Source of the DNA: Chamaecrista fasciculata
Lineage: Eukaryota; Streptophyta; Magnoliopsida; Fabales; Fabaceae
Reading direction: 5' to 3'
NCBI GenBank assembly: GCA_003254925.1
Contig: QANZ01048453.1
Coordinates: 34,003-98,002, forward strand
Length of the DNA stretch: 64,000 nucleotides
Part shown: one piece after another, positions 35,092 to 46,152 of the stretch
How positions within the stretch are numbered: the first letter of the stretch is position 1
Layout: every line of letters begins with the position of its first letter
Program-made: the position numbers and the translations under genes
Notes under the pieces: generated by a model
Told to the model about the DNA's origin: nothing
Databases searched by the model: none
Seen by the model: only the letters and a program-made list of their open reading frames with translations

Positions 35092-37270
35092 TTCAAATTG
35101 TGTTGACTTGTATTGACTCTGTTTCTAAGGAGCAAGAGTCCGACAATTGGAAGATACACAGAAATCTCTAGCCAAAAAAATGAAAATATATCATCCATAC
35201 AAGTTAGAATACGCTTCAGCAAGAACATATGAAGTTATGTCATCTTATGTCTTACAGTGATGACTGCTCAAATTGATGATAGGGATCACTTGAAAAGAAT
35301 AGTTTCTCAGCTAATGCTCCTTTGTATGAAACTTTCCTGGGGTCTAAGGATCCAACCTGATAATAACTCAGATGTCAATGAAGCTATAACTGTAAAGAAA
35401 AATGCAAAAGCCAATATCATCGCAACTTTTTTCGAAGTGTATAGCTCAAGCACATTAAAAGTAAGAAGCATGATGTGATTAAATGAAAAGACTAGAACTG
35501 ACAAAAAGAAAAGGATGTCATGCAGCAAAGTGTATTATAATTTATAACTTTAGCTATGGAAAATAAGCTGTTTATATTGTTTTAGTCACCTTCAAGAGAT
35601 TTCCCTTGGAAAAGAAAAACAATGGAAACTCAAGAACTTTGAAGCACTCTTATATAACAAATGGTTTAACAAAATCAAATTGAATTGGAAAACATCTACC
35701 CCAACATCTCATTTATAGATTACAGAATGAATCAATATAACTAGAATGAAAGTAACATCAGAAGTCTCAAGTCCAAGAAGCCCTCTGTCAGCCTTTATAA
35801 TTTTCCTCACTCATTTATCTTTATGACGGATTAAGAGGAAAAGCCCAAAAGACTACACAACTATATTTCATTGTATAGAAACTCCAGGAAGATCATCTTT
35901 TCATCACTAATTTGATGTAAATATAAGTCACGGGAAAAAAAAAAGAATAAATTAAGATAATAAATTCACTAAGACCAAATTAACATAAACATTTAATCTC
36001 TTCATGAAGATAGAGACTAAACAAACATTATGACATGTTAGCTCTACAATTCTATTTTAAAGAAGAAATCATTTGCATGCATAGTATATTCACCATATGC
36101 CAGTAAATGCAATACATGTTTAACCCACTTGCCTTAAACGGAAAAGATCCAGTTATCTCGAAGAATTGATATTATGTTCCTACATCCAAAGTGCCTGTGA
36201 TAAGAAAAAGGAACGTATATATATGAAATTGCTATTAATATTTATGGAAATTTATTTAAATTTTGTTATATGGATCAGGTAAAGCCGTTTTTCTTCCAAC
36301 AATTCTTAGAGAAATACTTAAGAAGTGTGTAGAGTGACACAAGAAATATTTCATGAATAGATATTATAATTTTAGAAGTTTCTATCAAAATTTACAGATA
36401 TTTGATTGTCTCTTATTTTTTGTCTAATCTTTGAATCACAATATATACAAACATATATTGTGCATAAATTTTAGCATGTTGATGTGTCTGTGTCAATTTT
36501 TGTGCTTCATAGCTCATTTGAAACTCACAACAACACAGAAACAACATATAAAGTACCAAAACTTTGAGGGAGTGTTGTTGGATAGAGGGCATGATACAAC
36601 ATGTACTCAACAAATTCAGGAGTATTAAAATTTAAAATTATTCTCATTGCAACTCTGACGTAATAAAAAATAGAAAAAAAAAATCCCACATATGATATAT
36701 ACCATGAATACATATTGTAAATTTTGAAGTTTTTATCAAAATTTATCTATCTTTAACTATCTTTTTCATTTCTTGTCTCTATATGTATGTCTTGTTATGT
36801 GATGTAATTTCAAGAAGCTGATGTGTCATTGTGTCTGTATCAGTATTTTGTCCAATATCAGGGTGTGTGCTTCATAAGATTGGACTAAATATCGCATATA
36901 GACACGGAAATATACCATTCACACTCGATCCATTAACCTCCATAATAATTAAGAAAAACAAATCAAAACTCAAATCAGAAGAAAATTAAGAAGCATCATC
37001 CCAAATTTTCAGCCATCCTAGAACAAAAACTCCAAAACCTGAATCGGGAAAACCATTGGAACGACGAAGCCACATTCTGGTTGAAATCAGAGAATAGGGT
37101 TTAGAATAATTAAGTTTACCTATGCGAAGGCTTCTTATTGGTGCTCGACGGTGACTGTCGGAGGCTTCGGCGGCAACTGTCTCGACGGAAAACGACGGCC
37201 GCCGTGGTAACAGTAGTGAGAGGATCAGAGGAATTGAACTCCTAACGGTAAACAGAGGGAAGAGACTCAC
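35092..37270 (-). promoter_or_regulatory. 5' region of coiled-coil gene with likely non-coding first exon
   Basis: A short leader lies next to the ATG (35092 to about 35135, with CTCCTTAG as a possible acceptor). Sequence 37120-37250 is GC-rich on the minus strand and ends in a good donor (CGCATAG then GTAAAC; donor GT at 37119-37118). I infer a long 5' UTR intron of about 2 kb. Segment 36060-37262 matches 26219-27330 upstream of METTL16, interrupted by a repeat at 36310-36890. The 98-codon frame 37282-36986 resembles that at 27357-27055 but is not conserved in a coding manner. Confidence 0.45.
36310..36890. repeat. Tandem pair of GTGTCTGTGTC-type repeats
   Basis: Two diverged copies (about 36330-36520 and 36700-36870) each run from ATGAATA-ATATT-TAA-TTT-GAAGTTT-TATCAAAATTTA to GCTGATGTGTC...GTGTCTGT...GTGCTTCATA. 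A related segment in the other orientation lies at 61920-62230 (GACACGATACGGACACG). These belong to a widespread plant MITE type I cannot name. The pair sits inside the duplicated promoter segment and is absent from the METTL16 copy. Confidence 0.5.
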
Positions 37271-37290
37271 TCGAATGTACACTAATTTTT

Positions 37291-37840
37291 CTTTTACTTT
37301 ATATTTTAAGGAGATTAACTAATTAAAATGGAAGGATTATGGAAGTGTCTTTTTTATTTCATATTTTTTCTTAGATCCCAATTTAGTTTTATATTTTTCT
37401 ATTGCATTTTTTATTTTATATTTTTTCTTTCAGCTTTTGATTTGGTCTCGTCTATTTTTTTTTTATATTTTTGGCTTCATAATTTTTAGCCAGGTCACAA
37501 GTTAAGTTTGATCTTATATTTTTTGATCGGATTACAAAGATATAAAATCAAAAGTATAAATATATATATATAAAATTAAATTGAAACTTGAGTAAATGAT
37601 ATAAGGGTAAAAGTATTTTGGCCAATTATCGCATTAATTTGTTGTAATTGATTTGTGTTGCGACCCTCCCTTTTATTTATGGTGTAGTTGTTTAATTGAG
37701 ATGGATTTGTTATTCGGGCCTTTTTTTATCAACTATATATATCATAATTAGTTATGGATAAAGTTTTTTTTTATTTTCAATTTTCTTTCCGCCAATCTTA
37801 AAACTTCTCATTCGTTTAAGAAAACTCTTTCCGCTGTGAA
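37291..37840. other. Intergenic DNA upstream of coiled-coil gene
   Basis: Eroded MITE arm words (TTTATATTTTT-, GATTTGGTCTCG) at 37330-37620, TA microsatellite at about 37560-37572. No gene seen. Confidence 0.4.
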
Positions 37841-37845
37841 AGTTT

Positions 37846-38361
37846 TGTTGGAATATTGCTTGAAAATTAATTCACATTGAAAGGTGGAATGTGTGTAAAG
37901 CCTTTAAAAGGAGCCCAAAGGTCTTTATGAGAATCAAGTCACACACTTTAAGTTTGTATTTGACTTTATATCCTCTTTATTCTCTTGTTCTTGAGAGGTG
38001 TGTGAGGTGTGTTATTATTTGTCTCTTCATTCTCTTGTTCTAGAGTGGTGTGAGACTCATTTAATATTTATCTCTTTAGTCTCATGTTGAACAATGGTGT
38101 GAGGTGTGTGTAAATACTGGTTTTGGAGAGTGTGGGTGTACTTGGGGACATAGGTTGAAAGAATATTGTGTGATGTAAAAATTTTCATATAGTATTTTTC
38201 TCTGGTTGTATCCGGGCAACAGTCGTGGTTTTCTCCCCAATTTGGGGTCTTCACGTTAATTTCTCTTGTGTTGTGATTGTGTTTTTCATTTTATTTCTCT
38301 AGTTATTCTCAAGGGAAAATTGTTATTTTATTTTTATTAATATTATTATTTTTTCCCAACA
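37846..38361 (+). mobile_element. Solo LTR, 516 bp, Copia-like
   Basis: Begins TGTTGGAATATTGC and ends TTTTTTCCCAACA, with the exact 5-bp duplication AGTTT at 37841-37845 and 38362-38366. A GTTGTATCCGGGCAACAGTC segment near 38206 and repeated GAGTGGTGTGAG-type words (about 37995-38105) are inside. Matching flanks show a complete insertion followed by LTR-LTR recombination. Fossil, no coding interior. Confidence 0.85.
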
Positions 38362-38366
38362 AGTTT

Positions 38367-39152
38367 TTCTACTGTTGTCTCTTCTGCTTTTTGATTTCGT
38401 CTACTATTGCTCGGACCGAAACTGACCCCATAGTTTGAGGACCAAAATGAAACTAACCCATAATTTGAAGATCAAAATCACTATTTAACCTTAATATAAT
38501 ATCCTTTCACCTTATATAGTCATTATCTTTCTCTTGATCCTCTCATTTAAGACTTGTGATATTTCTAACAACTAGCTGCCATCATGAGTGACAACATTAT
38601 TATGAGAATTCTGTTTTACTTAAAAAATTGATATGTTTTGACATAATTAGCCGACATATCTATGTATGTAGCATTAATATATTAAACCTCTGGGTCCCAA
38701 GAGATCCTCTCTTTTTAGTAACTTTGCTTCCTTAATATTAGGTATGCTTGAATACTAATCCCTTGACTAAAGTATTAAACATAAATATTATAAATTGACA
38801 ATTATAATTAATTTATAAATGTAAGGATGATAAAAGATTCAACCATGTCATCATCGACGCTATGTCCACTTGAAATTGCTTATTTTATTTGTGCTACTAT
38901 TTTGTTTAAAATAAGATAAAAGTACAATTTCTTTCCTTTTCCTTGAATCTCTTCTCATAGTAATAAGTGACGTTAATTGTGGATGTGGCATTGTTATCTA
39001 CAACTTGAATAATATAATGAATATGTAGGATCAGTTTGGATTTCTTTTAATACAAAGGCACAAACATTTTGTTCGGACGAATGTGTTATAATTAGAATAT
39101 TAGATGCATATGACAATATGAACTATATATGAAGAGCGATTGATACAGCATG
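38367..39152. other. Intergenic DNA
   Basis: No gene seen. A GACCAAAATGAAACTAACCC patch at 38440-38500 is a MITE-arm fragment. Otherwise AT-rich. Confidence 0.45.
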
Positions 39153-39607
39153 AACAAAAAATAATAAACTACCAAATTGGTCCCTGGATTATTAGCTCGC
39201 TGACAGATTGGTCCTCGAATTATGGAAATTGACAAATAGGTCCCCGAATTTTACTAATGTTAGCCAAATTGGTCCTTCCGTGAAGTTGCCGTTTGTGAAG
39301 CCGCTTACGTGTCCGTTAACTGCTGACGTGGCACGTTAAGTGCCACGTCAGCAGTCAAAAAATTGAAAAAAATAAAATATAAATAAATGCCAACTGTACA
39401 AGATTTGCCACATAATCACATCATTATTAATTAAAAAAAACATTTCATCTCTTCTTCAAATTGGTCCCTTAGTTCAATTTTTATCCCATTATTGTCAATT
39501 CCCCCTCTTTTTCATCATCTTCAATCATTTTAGTCTCAAATCCTCAAAATAAAATTGTAAAGTGTCCCAAAACTCTTCCAAACATTCCAATTTAGTCCTT
39601 AAAAGTA

Positions 39608-39838
39608 TTAAAAACCCTAAAACCTAAACCCCAAAACTCTAAACCCTAAACCCTAAAATTCTAAAATCGTAAAGTGTCCCAAAACTCTTCCAAACATTTC
39701 AATTTAGTCCTTAAAAATATTAAAGACCCTAAAACCCTAAACCCTAAAATCCTAAAACCCTAAACTCTAAAATTCTAAACCCTAAACCCTAAAATCTAAA
39801 ACCCTAAACCCCTAACCCCTAAATCCTAAACCCCTAAA
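39608..39838. repeat. Degenerate telomere-like CCCTAAA array, left arm
   Basis: Many copies of CCCTAAA, CCCTAAAA and CTCTAAA variants in uneven spacing. The mirror array GGGTTTAGGG in the right arm occupies about 40858-41135. The inverted arrangement and position inside transposon arms argue against a true interstitial telomere. Confidence 0.8.
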
Positions 39839-39881
39839 AAAACTACTCTCTTGCAATTTGGTCCTAATTTCTTTTCATCTT

Positions 39882-39895
39882 TTTTTTTGGCCAAA
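39882..39895 (-). mobile_element. 14-bp LINE-tail micro-insertion
   Basis: Seven T plus GGCCAAA between copies of TTTCATCTT (39873-39881 and 39896-39904). The duplication is short (9 bp), but the insert matches that at 14273 almost exactly. It lies inside the foldback element and so is younger than it. Confidence 0.6.
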
Positions 39896-40857
39896 TTTCA
39901 TCTTCATCTTCATCATCATCCCCAAAAATAAAATTGATTTTCCCAGAATCCAACACCTTCTTCTCTGGGCTTCCTTTTCCTTCTTCAGATCTCATCATCA
40001 TCATCATCAATTCATCATCATAGATTCATAGTCGTCTCTGTGTCTGAATCTGATTGTTAAACAAAGAAATTTATTGCCATTGCCACTCCCACATTACTGA
40101 AGAATCACCCACTCACTCACTCGCATTTCTCATCGAACATTGATCGAGCAGAACGAGAGGAAGCCACCGACACCCACGTCCACCACCACAAACACCACAT
40201 CCCATTCATTGGCGTCGTCGCTATTTGTCACTGCAAGGAGTTCGCGAACCGGATCTACATCTTCTTGTCTCGTTTCCGCCATCATTTTCCACCATCATCT
40301 GATTCAAACAAACATCACAGCCGCAACATCGGAACCCATCTTCTTTGTCTCCGCCGTCATCTTCTGCTCTCTCATCGGAACCCATCTTCAATTTATGGGT
40401 TTGATTTCAAGTTCACAACCATTTTGGCGAACCGGAAGGGTGAAGTTCGCCGGAGAAAGAAGGCGCAGAAGTCGCCGGAGATTTGACGGCGAGATTTCTG
40501 ACGAGGATCCGAACGAAAGGACACGGATCCATCTTTGGTTTGAGTGATGAATGATGATATGAACTGAGGATGATGAACTGATTTTTTTTTAATTTTTGGA
40601 TGATGAACTGACGAATGATGATGATGATGATGATGATATGAACTGATGATGAACTAATTGTTTTTTAATAAAGAATTGATGAATTGATGAAATTTGTGTA
40701 ATCTTTGGTGATTTTTGGTTGTGTAGTTTTAAGGTTTTGTGGTTTGGGGTTTGGAGTGGATGAGAAGATGAAGATGATGAAAGATGAAGATGATGAAAGA
40801 TGAAGATGATGAAGAGGAAAGTAGGATTTAGGGACCAAATTGCAAGAGAGTAGTTTT

Positions 40858-41135
40858 TTTAGGGGTTTAGAATTTAGGGTTTAAGGGTTAGGGTTTAGGG
40901 GTTTAGGGTTTTAGATTTTAGGGTTTAGAGTTTAGGGTTTAGGATTTTAGAGTTTAGGGTTTTAGGATTTTAGGGTTTAGGGTTTTAGGGTTTTTAATAT
41001 TTTTAAGGACTAAATTGAAATGTTTGGAAGAGTTTTGGGACACTTTACGATTTTAGAATTTTAGGGTTTTAGGGTTTAGGGTTTAAGGTTTTAGGGTTTA
41101 GAGTTTGGGGTTTAGGTTTTAGGGTTTTTAATACT
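40858..41135. repeat. Degenerate telomere-like TTTAGGG array, right arm
   Basis: Inverted counterpart of the array at 39608-39838, built from GGGTTTAGGG and GGGTTTTAGGG words. Confidence 0.8.
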
Positions 41136-41581
41136 TTTAAGGACTAAATTGGATTGTTTGAAAGAGTTTTGGGACACTTTACAATTTTATTTTGAGGATT
41201 TGGGACTAAAATGAATGAAGATGATGAAAAAGAGGGGGAGTTGAAAATAATGGGATAAAAATTGAACTAAGGGACCAATTTGAAGAAGAGATCAAATGTT
41301 TTTTTTTAATTAATAATGATGTGATTATGTGGTAGATCTTGCACAGTTGGCATTTATTTTTATTTATTTTTTTTTCCAGTTTTTTGACTGCTGACGTGGG
41401 TTAATGAACACGTACGCGGCTTCACAAACGGCAACTTCACGGAAGGACCAATTTGGATAACGTTAGTAAAATTCGGGGACCTATTTGTCAATTTCCATAA
41501 TTTGGGGACCAATCTGTCAGCGAGCCAATAATCCAAGAACCAATTTGGTAGTTTACTCAACCAAAAATTATCGGGTAACAT

Positions 41582-42060
41582 CAAGGTTATTAAAACCGGA
41601 CCGGCCATTGAACCGGTCGAAGGAGGGGTTCAATGGTTCAACCGGGGTCCAACCAGGGTCGGACCGTTGATAAATAAATAAATTAAAAATAATAAAAAAA
41701 ACCTATATATGATAAAATTTTAATTCAAATATTCATAATTAGGTTACAAAATACAATTATAACATTAATATATTAATACAATTTTCATAAATTAACATGA
41801 ATTAATATAGAGATAATCAATTTTCATAATGTTCAACAATATAATATCATCAAGTGACATTTTATGATCACTTTCTCTATCAAATTTTGGTTCATAATCA
41901 ACATTCTCTAATATTTGACCCATAATTATAAAAAAAGACCAAAAAAATAAATAAAAATAATAATAATAAACCAGGACCGGTTCAACCGGTTTGCCTCCGG
42001 TTCTCTGCCTGACCGGTTATTAAAACGACTCGGACCGGCCGGTCCGGTTTTAATAACTAT
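41582..42060. mobile_element. ACCGG-rich MITE-like element, copy 3
   Basis: Starts CAAGGTTATTAAAACCGG and ends CCGGTTTTAATAACTAT. The exact 9-bp duplication GGGTAACAT is at 41573-41581 and 42061-42069. GC-rich ends (GGACCGGCC, ACCGGTTCAACCGGTT) enclose an AT-rich interior. This copy defines the ends of the family seen at 3060 and 8553. Confidence 0.8.
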
Positions 42061-42099
42061 GGGTAACATTGACACTCAAAAAATATGTTTGGATAAAGT

Positions 42100-42269
42100 T
42101 AAGTTTGGTTAGTCTAGTGATCAAGTTCACTTGGTCGCTTAAGTAAATGTTGAGAGTTTGAATATTGCCTTGTATATGCAATAACCAATTAATTAGCGGC
42201 AGACCCTTAAATAAAACATAAATTCGCAGAGAATTAATCCTTAACCTTTTGGGCCACCCAAAAAACATC
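42100..42269 (+). mobile_element. tRNA-derived SINE with 15-bp target duplication
   Basis: Near the start, TTAGTCTAGTGATCAAG resembles an A box, and about 40 bp later GAGAGTTTGAATATT a B box. The body ends CCACCCAAAAAACATC. ATGTTTGGATAAAGT (42085-42099) and ATGTTTGGATAAGGT (42270-42284) flank it, 14 of 15 bases equal. Sequence differs from the SINE at 12757, so it is probably a different family. Confidence 0.75.
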
Positions 42270-42284
42270 ATGTTTGGATAAGGT

Positions 42285-42566
42285 GAGGTGAATTTAAGAG
42301 AAGAAGTAATTTTAAGAGATAATTGAATTGATTTCTTTTATAATTTTGGTTAAAAATATTATTTTATTTTTTAATGTGTTTATCTTAAATTTTGTTTTGG
42401 TTTTAAATATTTTTTTATTTTATTTTTAATATTTCTTAAAAAAATTATTATTGACCCCTGGTATATCTTTCATTTTAAACTTGTGATTAAATTAGTATTA
42501 CGAGGTTAAATTTAATGACTAAACAAATTAACTATTCAATGACTAAACGAGCTTGATAATAAATTT
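42285..42566. other. AT-rich spacer
   Basis: No gene seen; T-rich runs and TTTAATTTTT words only. Confidence 0.5.
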
Positions 42567-43738
42567 GGGGTCAAAGTGTGAATTTGGTCCTGTAACTTTG
42601 CTCTAGTTCCCAAATCAGTCCTATAACTTTTTTTGTCTCGAATTTGGTCCTGTAACTTTGCTCCAGTTCCCAAATCAACCTATAACTTTTTTTGTCTCGA
42701 ATTTGGTCCTGTATCTTTGTTCCAGGTCCCAAATCAGTCCTATATCTTTTTTTGTCTCAGTTTTGGTCCTATATGTTTTAAAAACCTCCCACCATTAGTT
42801 CTCTGTCTATTTTAAATTACAGTTTAGTCCTGAAAACTTCAAGTCCCTTTCACTTTAGTCCCTGACTATCAAAATGAAAGTGAAAGAGCATCCCTGAAGA
42901 TTTTCAACCTTACATCTTGGTCCATAATCCATGAATTCTTTATGAAATAGAATAGAAATGCAAAGAAAAAAAAACACAAATTAAAAGCAAATGACATAGA
43001 GACCAAAACTGAAAATGCAGAAAATTTAAAACCCACTGGAAGACGTACGGAAATCGCCGAGAAACTAAAAACCTCATCCAAAAACCCTTACATTTCGAGA
43101 GAGAAGTTCTGAAATCCCTTATATTTCTTCTATCACCTCCCTCCTAAAAAATTTGGATTTTCGAAAATTCTTTTCTAAAGCATCTGAGGGCGATTATTTT
43201 GAGTGAGATTTCAGTGAGAATTGAGGTTTTTGGATGAGTTCTTGAGTTTCTCTGTGACTTCCGTATGTTTTCCGGCGAGTTTGGGGCATTTTCCGGTGGG
43301 TTTAAAATTTTCTGCGTTTTCAATTTTAGTCCCTCTGTCATTTGCTTTAATTTGTATTGTTTTTGCATTTCTATTTCATTTCATGAAGAATTTATGGATT
43401 AGGGACCAAGATATAAGGTTTGAGAATCTTCAGGGATGCTTTTCACTTTCATTTTGATAGTCAGGGACTAAAGTGAAAGGGACTTGAAGATTTCAAGACT
43501 AAGCTGTAATTTAAAATAGACAGAGGACTAATGGTGGGAGGTTTTCGAAACATATGGGACCAAAACTGAGACAAAAAAAAGATATAGGACTGATTTAGGA
43601 CCTGGAGCAGATACAGAACCAAATTCGAGACAAAAAAAGTTATAGGACTGATTTGGGAACTGGAGCAAAGTTACATAACCAAATTCGAGACAAAAAAAAG
43701 TTATATGACTAATTTAGGAATTGGAGCAAAGTTACATC
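42567..43738. mobile_element. 1.2-kb foldback element, GTCCTATAACTTTTTTTGTC family
   Basis: Arms of about 530 bp are inverted copies: GAATTTGGTCCTGTAACTTTG at left, repeated three times with variation, and GTTATAGGACTGATTTGGG at right. The inner parts contain TTTTCACTTTCATTTTGATAG and AATTTATGG-type sequences in both arms; the frames 42869-43081 and 43221-43457 are mirror images of the same arm and not genes. The loop is near 43090-43200. A flanking duplication was not found. Confidence 0.75.
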
Positions 43739-43739
43739 A

Positions 43740-45230
43740 GGCTAAGAGACATAATAAGTGAAACAGTTTGCAAATAGAACAAAATATATTATGAATTTGT
43801 GTCAGAATTACTTTGAGATTTATACTTAAATAACTATAAAGCTCAAAAACTTTGATTTCTTGCTATTTTTCATAAAGAAAATGTTTAATGCATGTATAGC
43901 ATATTTATATATTTCTAAACTTAAATTGTATTACATTTTCAATCCAAAAAAAATTGTAAAAAGCAAAACTCAAATTGTGATTTTAACTATGAGAAATTAA
44001 ATATTTACCACTTACATCAATCAATTATTAGTTCAACTTTTTGCAAATAAGAAAAGGAACATATTGATCTTTTGGTTTTCCTGAAGCACTTCATTAAGGG
44101 AGTGAAAAGGCAACAAAAGAAAGTAGGACCAGACACGTATATATTAGTCATAAATAAAAAAAAACTAACAAACAAACAAACAAAAAGGGTAAGCCTATCC
44201 ATTTGAACAGTGAGCTGAGTCAGCATATAGTACAACATCCAATGGATAAACCTCTCAAATTTTTAACATCCTCAATCTCAAACCTCATCCACTCAAACTC
44301 TATATATATCCTTTGTAATATTCAGTTCAATAGGAACTAACATTACTTAGAAAATTGGATGAATAGACTATTTATATAATTATAAGGTATTCTTTTAAGT
44401 TTTACCTATTTGTTTTATGATCAAAATAAAAATTAATATCTATTATCAGTAAGCAAGTATTTTATTAGAATGGTTTGTTCTCCAATCCTCAATAATAAGG
44501 TATCATATTTAAGTTTTGTTAAAAATATTTTTATTGAGACAATTTTATTCATATTATAAGAAGTTGCGGCTCAAATAATCTTAAAATAAATAGGTAAGAA
44601 ATCATGAGAGGTCTTGTAATAAAAGTAAAAGTTTTTCAAATAAAATCTACTTCTACACCTTATAAGGGATAAATAATTTAGTATTACTTAACCAAGATTT
44701 TGAATTCAAAATTTTATAAATGCAACTATTCATATTGGAAAGTTTTTCTACAATAGCCAAGCGCCATAAGCAAATCTTCAATAATGCAAATGTACTATAA
44801 TTTAGAGATATAAAAGAAGAGTTAGGGAGAGAAAAAATGTTAGTAAAATTCACGATTCTCTCTCTAACTCTTTCTTTATTTCTTTAAATTACAGTGCATT
44901 TGCATTGCAAATCCTTAACTATCAAATTCAAATTGGTCAGAACAAAATATGAGAGATTGGGCGGGCAACCAAAAACAACCTACTTCTACAACTAATCACC
45001 CTTGGATCTTGTAGACATTTTTAGGAATGGAATCAAATAATTGAGAGCACCTAAAACCTAATATAAATCAAGGAAAAGAAAGAAAGAAAAAGAAAGTACA
45101 ATCTCATCCACAAATGCCCACTATTCAGTATTCACCACCACGAGTAACCGCGTACAATATAATTCATCACACTATCTACATATACTATAGACACACACAA
45201 ATACACCCTCTTGCTCTCTGTTTCTACTTC
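43740..45230. other. Intergenic DNA upstream of the J-protein gene
   Basis: AT-rich; no gene recognised. AAC run at 44165-44185. Two related AGAGAGAA-type segments around 44815-44880. The last 150 bp, with CACA and TATA words, are the promoter of the next gene. Confidence 0.45.
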
Positions 45231-45238
45231 TATATAAA
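45231..45238 (+). promoter_or_regulatory. TATA box of J-protein gene
   Basis: TATATAAA lies 45 bp upstream of the ATG at 45283, so the leader would be very short (about 15-20 nt). Confidence 0.6.
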
Positions 45239-45282
45239 CTCACACAAATCCACCATTTCTTCCTCATCACTCTCACTCCCAA

Positions 45283-45804
45283 ATGTTCTCTTCATCTTAT
45301 TCCTCTTCAATCCTCTTCCTCTCCAACCCCAATAATTTTCCCACTCTAAATCCCAGAAAATCCCTCAATTTTCCCGGGAAAAAAAACAGAGCATCATCAT
45401 CATCATCCTCTGTTTCCTCTGTTTCTTCTTGTTCTTGTTCTTGTTCTTCTTTTACCATGGCTTCCTCTGCTTCGTTTTACGAGGTTCTTGGGATTCCAAT
45501 GGGTGCTAGCTGCAACGAGATAAAAGCAGCATACAGAAAGCTCGCGAGAACGTGTCATCCCGATGTGGTAGCCATGAATCAAAAGGAAACATCGGCTTCG
45601 GAGTTCATGAAAATCCATTCGGCTTATTCTACGTTATCGGATCCTAACAAGCGAGCTCAGTATGATAGAGAGATTATCTATACTACAAGAAGAACACCTC
45701 TCAATTCTGCTAATATTAATAAAGCTGCTTCTTCTATGGCTTCTTCTGGGTTTCATAGATTTACTCATTCTTCCATGAAATGGGAGACCGATCAGTGTTG
45801 GTAG
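45283..45804 (+). CDS. Chloroplast DnaJ11-type J-domain protein
   Basis: Intronless, 173 residues. Residues 1-58 are rich in Ser with few acids ([19 protein letters not shown]), a typical plastid transit peptide. The J domain is about 65-130: [29 protein letters not shown] with the HPD triad at 92-94, and [18 protein letters not shown] stimulates the ATPase of an Hsp70 partner, presumably stromal Hsp70. No zinc-finger or C-terminal substrate domain follows, so it is a type III (DnaJC) protein; the length agrees with Arabidopsis DnaJ11/DJC23-like proteins. The C-terminal tail (about 131-173, ending [11 protein letters not shown]) is family-like. Stop at 45802-45804. Confidence 0.93.
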   Translation: MFSSSYSSSILFLSNPNNFPTLNPRKSLNFPGKKNRASSSSSSVSSVSSCSCSCSSFTMASSASFYEVLGIPMGASCNEIKAAYRKLARTCHPDVVAMNQKETSASEFMKIHSAYSTLSDPNKRAQYDREIIYTTRRTPLNSANINKAASSMASSGFHRFTHSSMKWETDQCW

Positions 45805-46152
45805 TTTTGCTTCTTCTTTTTTTTTTTTTTGTGTGTTCATCGATCATTTCTGATGGAGTGATTAGTGTGTAATGATTGATTAATTAGTTAGTTAATTAAT
45901 TAATTGATGTTCTTGTGAAGTGAAACAGGACAGCCTTTTCTACATACTACTCACTACTACATATATGATATGGATTGGGCACTCTCTTTTGCTTTTTGAG
46001 AGCTTTGTTCTTTCATCTTCATCCTTCCATTTCTATAATTAAAATACTAGTAAATATACAACTGACCAATGTGTTTGGTCGTTGTATTAGATACTTCAAT
46101 CTTCCTAAGTGAGATCATAGTTTGACTCTTTATTAGGGATAATTAAAATATA
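45805..46152 (+). other. 3' UTR and flank of J-protein gene
   Basis: T-rich run at 45818-45831 and ATTA tandem run at about 45878-45905. Nothing else of note. Confidence 0.5.

Larger units (their letters stand above)
39162..41558. mobile_element. 2.4-kb foldback element with telomere-like repeats in both arms
   Basis: Arms of about 700 bp are inverted copies. They run inward from TAATAAACTACCAAATTGG (right end CCAATTTGGTAGTTTACTC) through AGGTCCCCGAATTTTACTAA, a CTGACGTGG/CACGTCAGCAG palindrome and CTAAACCC-type repeats to AACTACTCTCTTGCAATTTGG. The flanks AACAAAAAA (39153-39161) and AACCAAAAA (41559-41567) match at 8 of 9 bases. The centre, about 39900-40800, is less AT-rich and contains a 135-codon frame at 40140-40547 with no recognisable domain; it may be captured host sequence, as in Pack-MULEs. 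No transposase. Confidence 0.8.

Noticed and set aside
40140-40547. 135-codon frame as a functional gene
   Set aside because: Lies inside a non-autonomous element; Ser/Thr and Arg rich, no recognisable domain. Left as possible captured sequence.
39608-41135. True interstitial telomere from a chromosome fusion
   Set aside because: The CCCTAAA arrays are degenerate, inverted, and confined to the arms of one transposable element.
42869-43457. Pair of homologous small membrane-like proteins
   Set aside because: They are the two inverted arms of one foldback element read on opposite strands.
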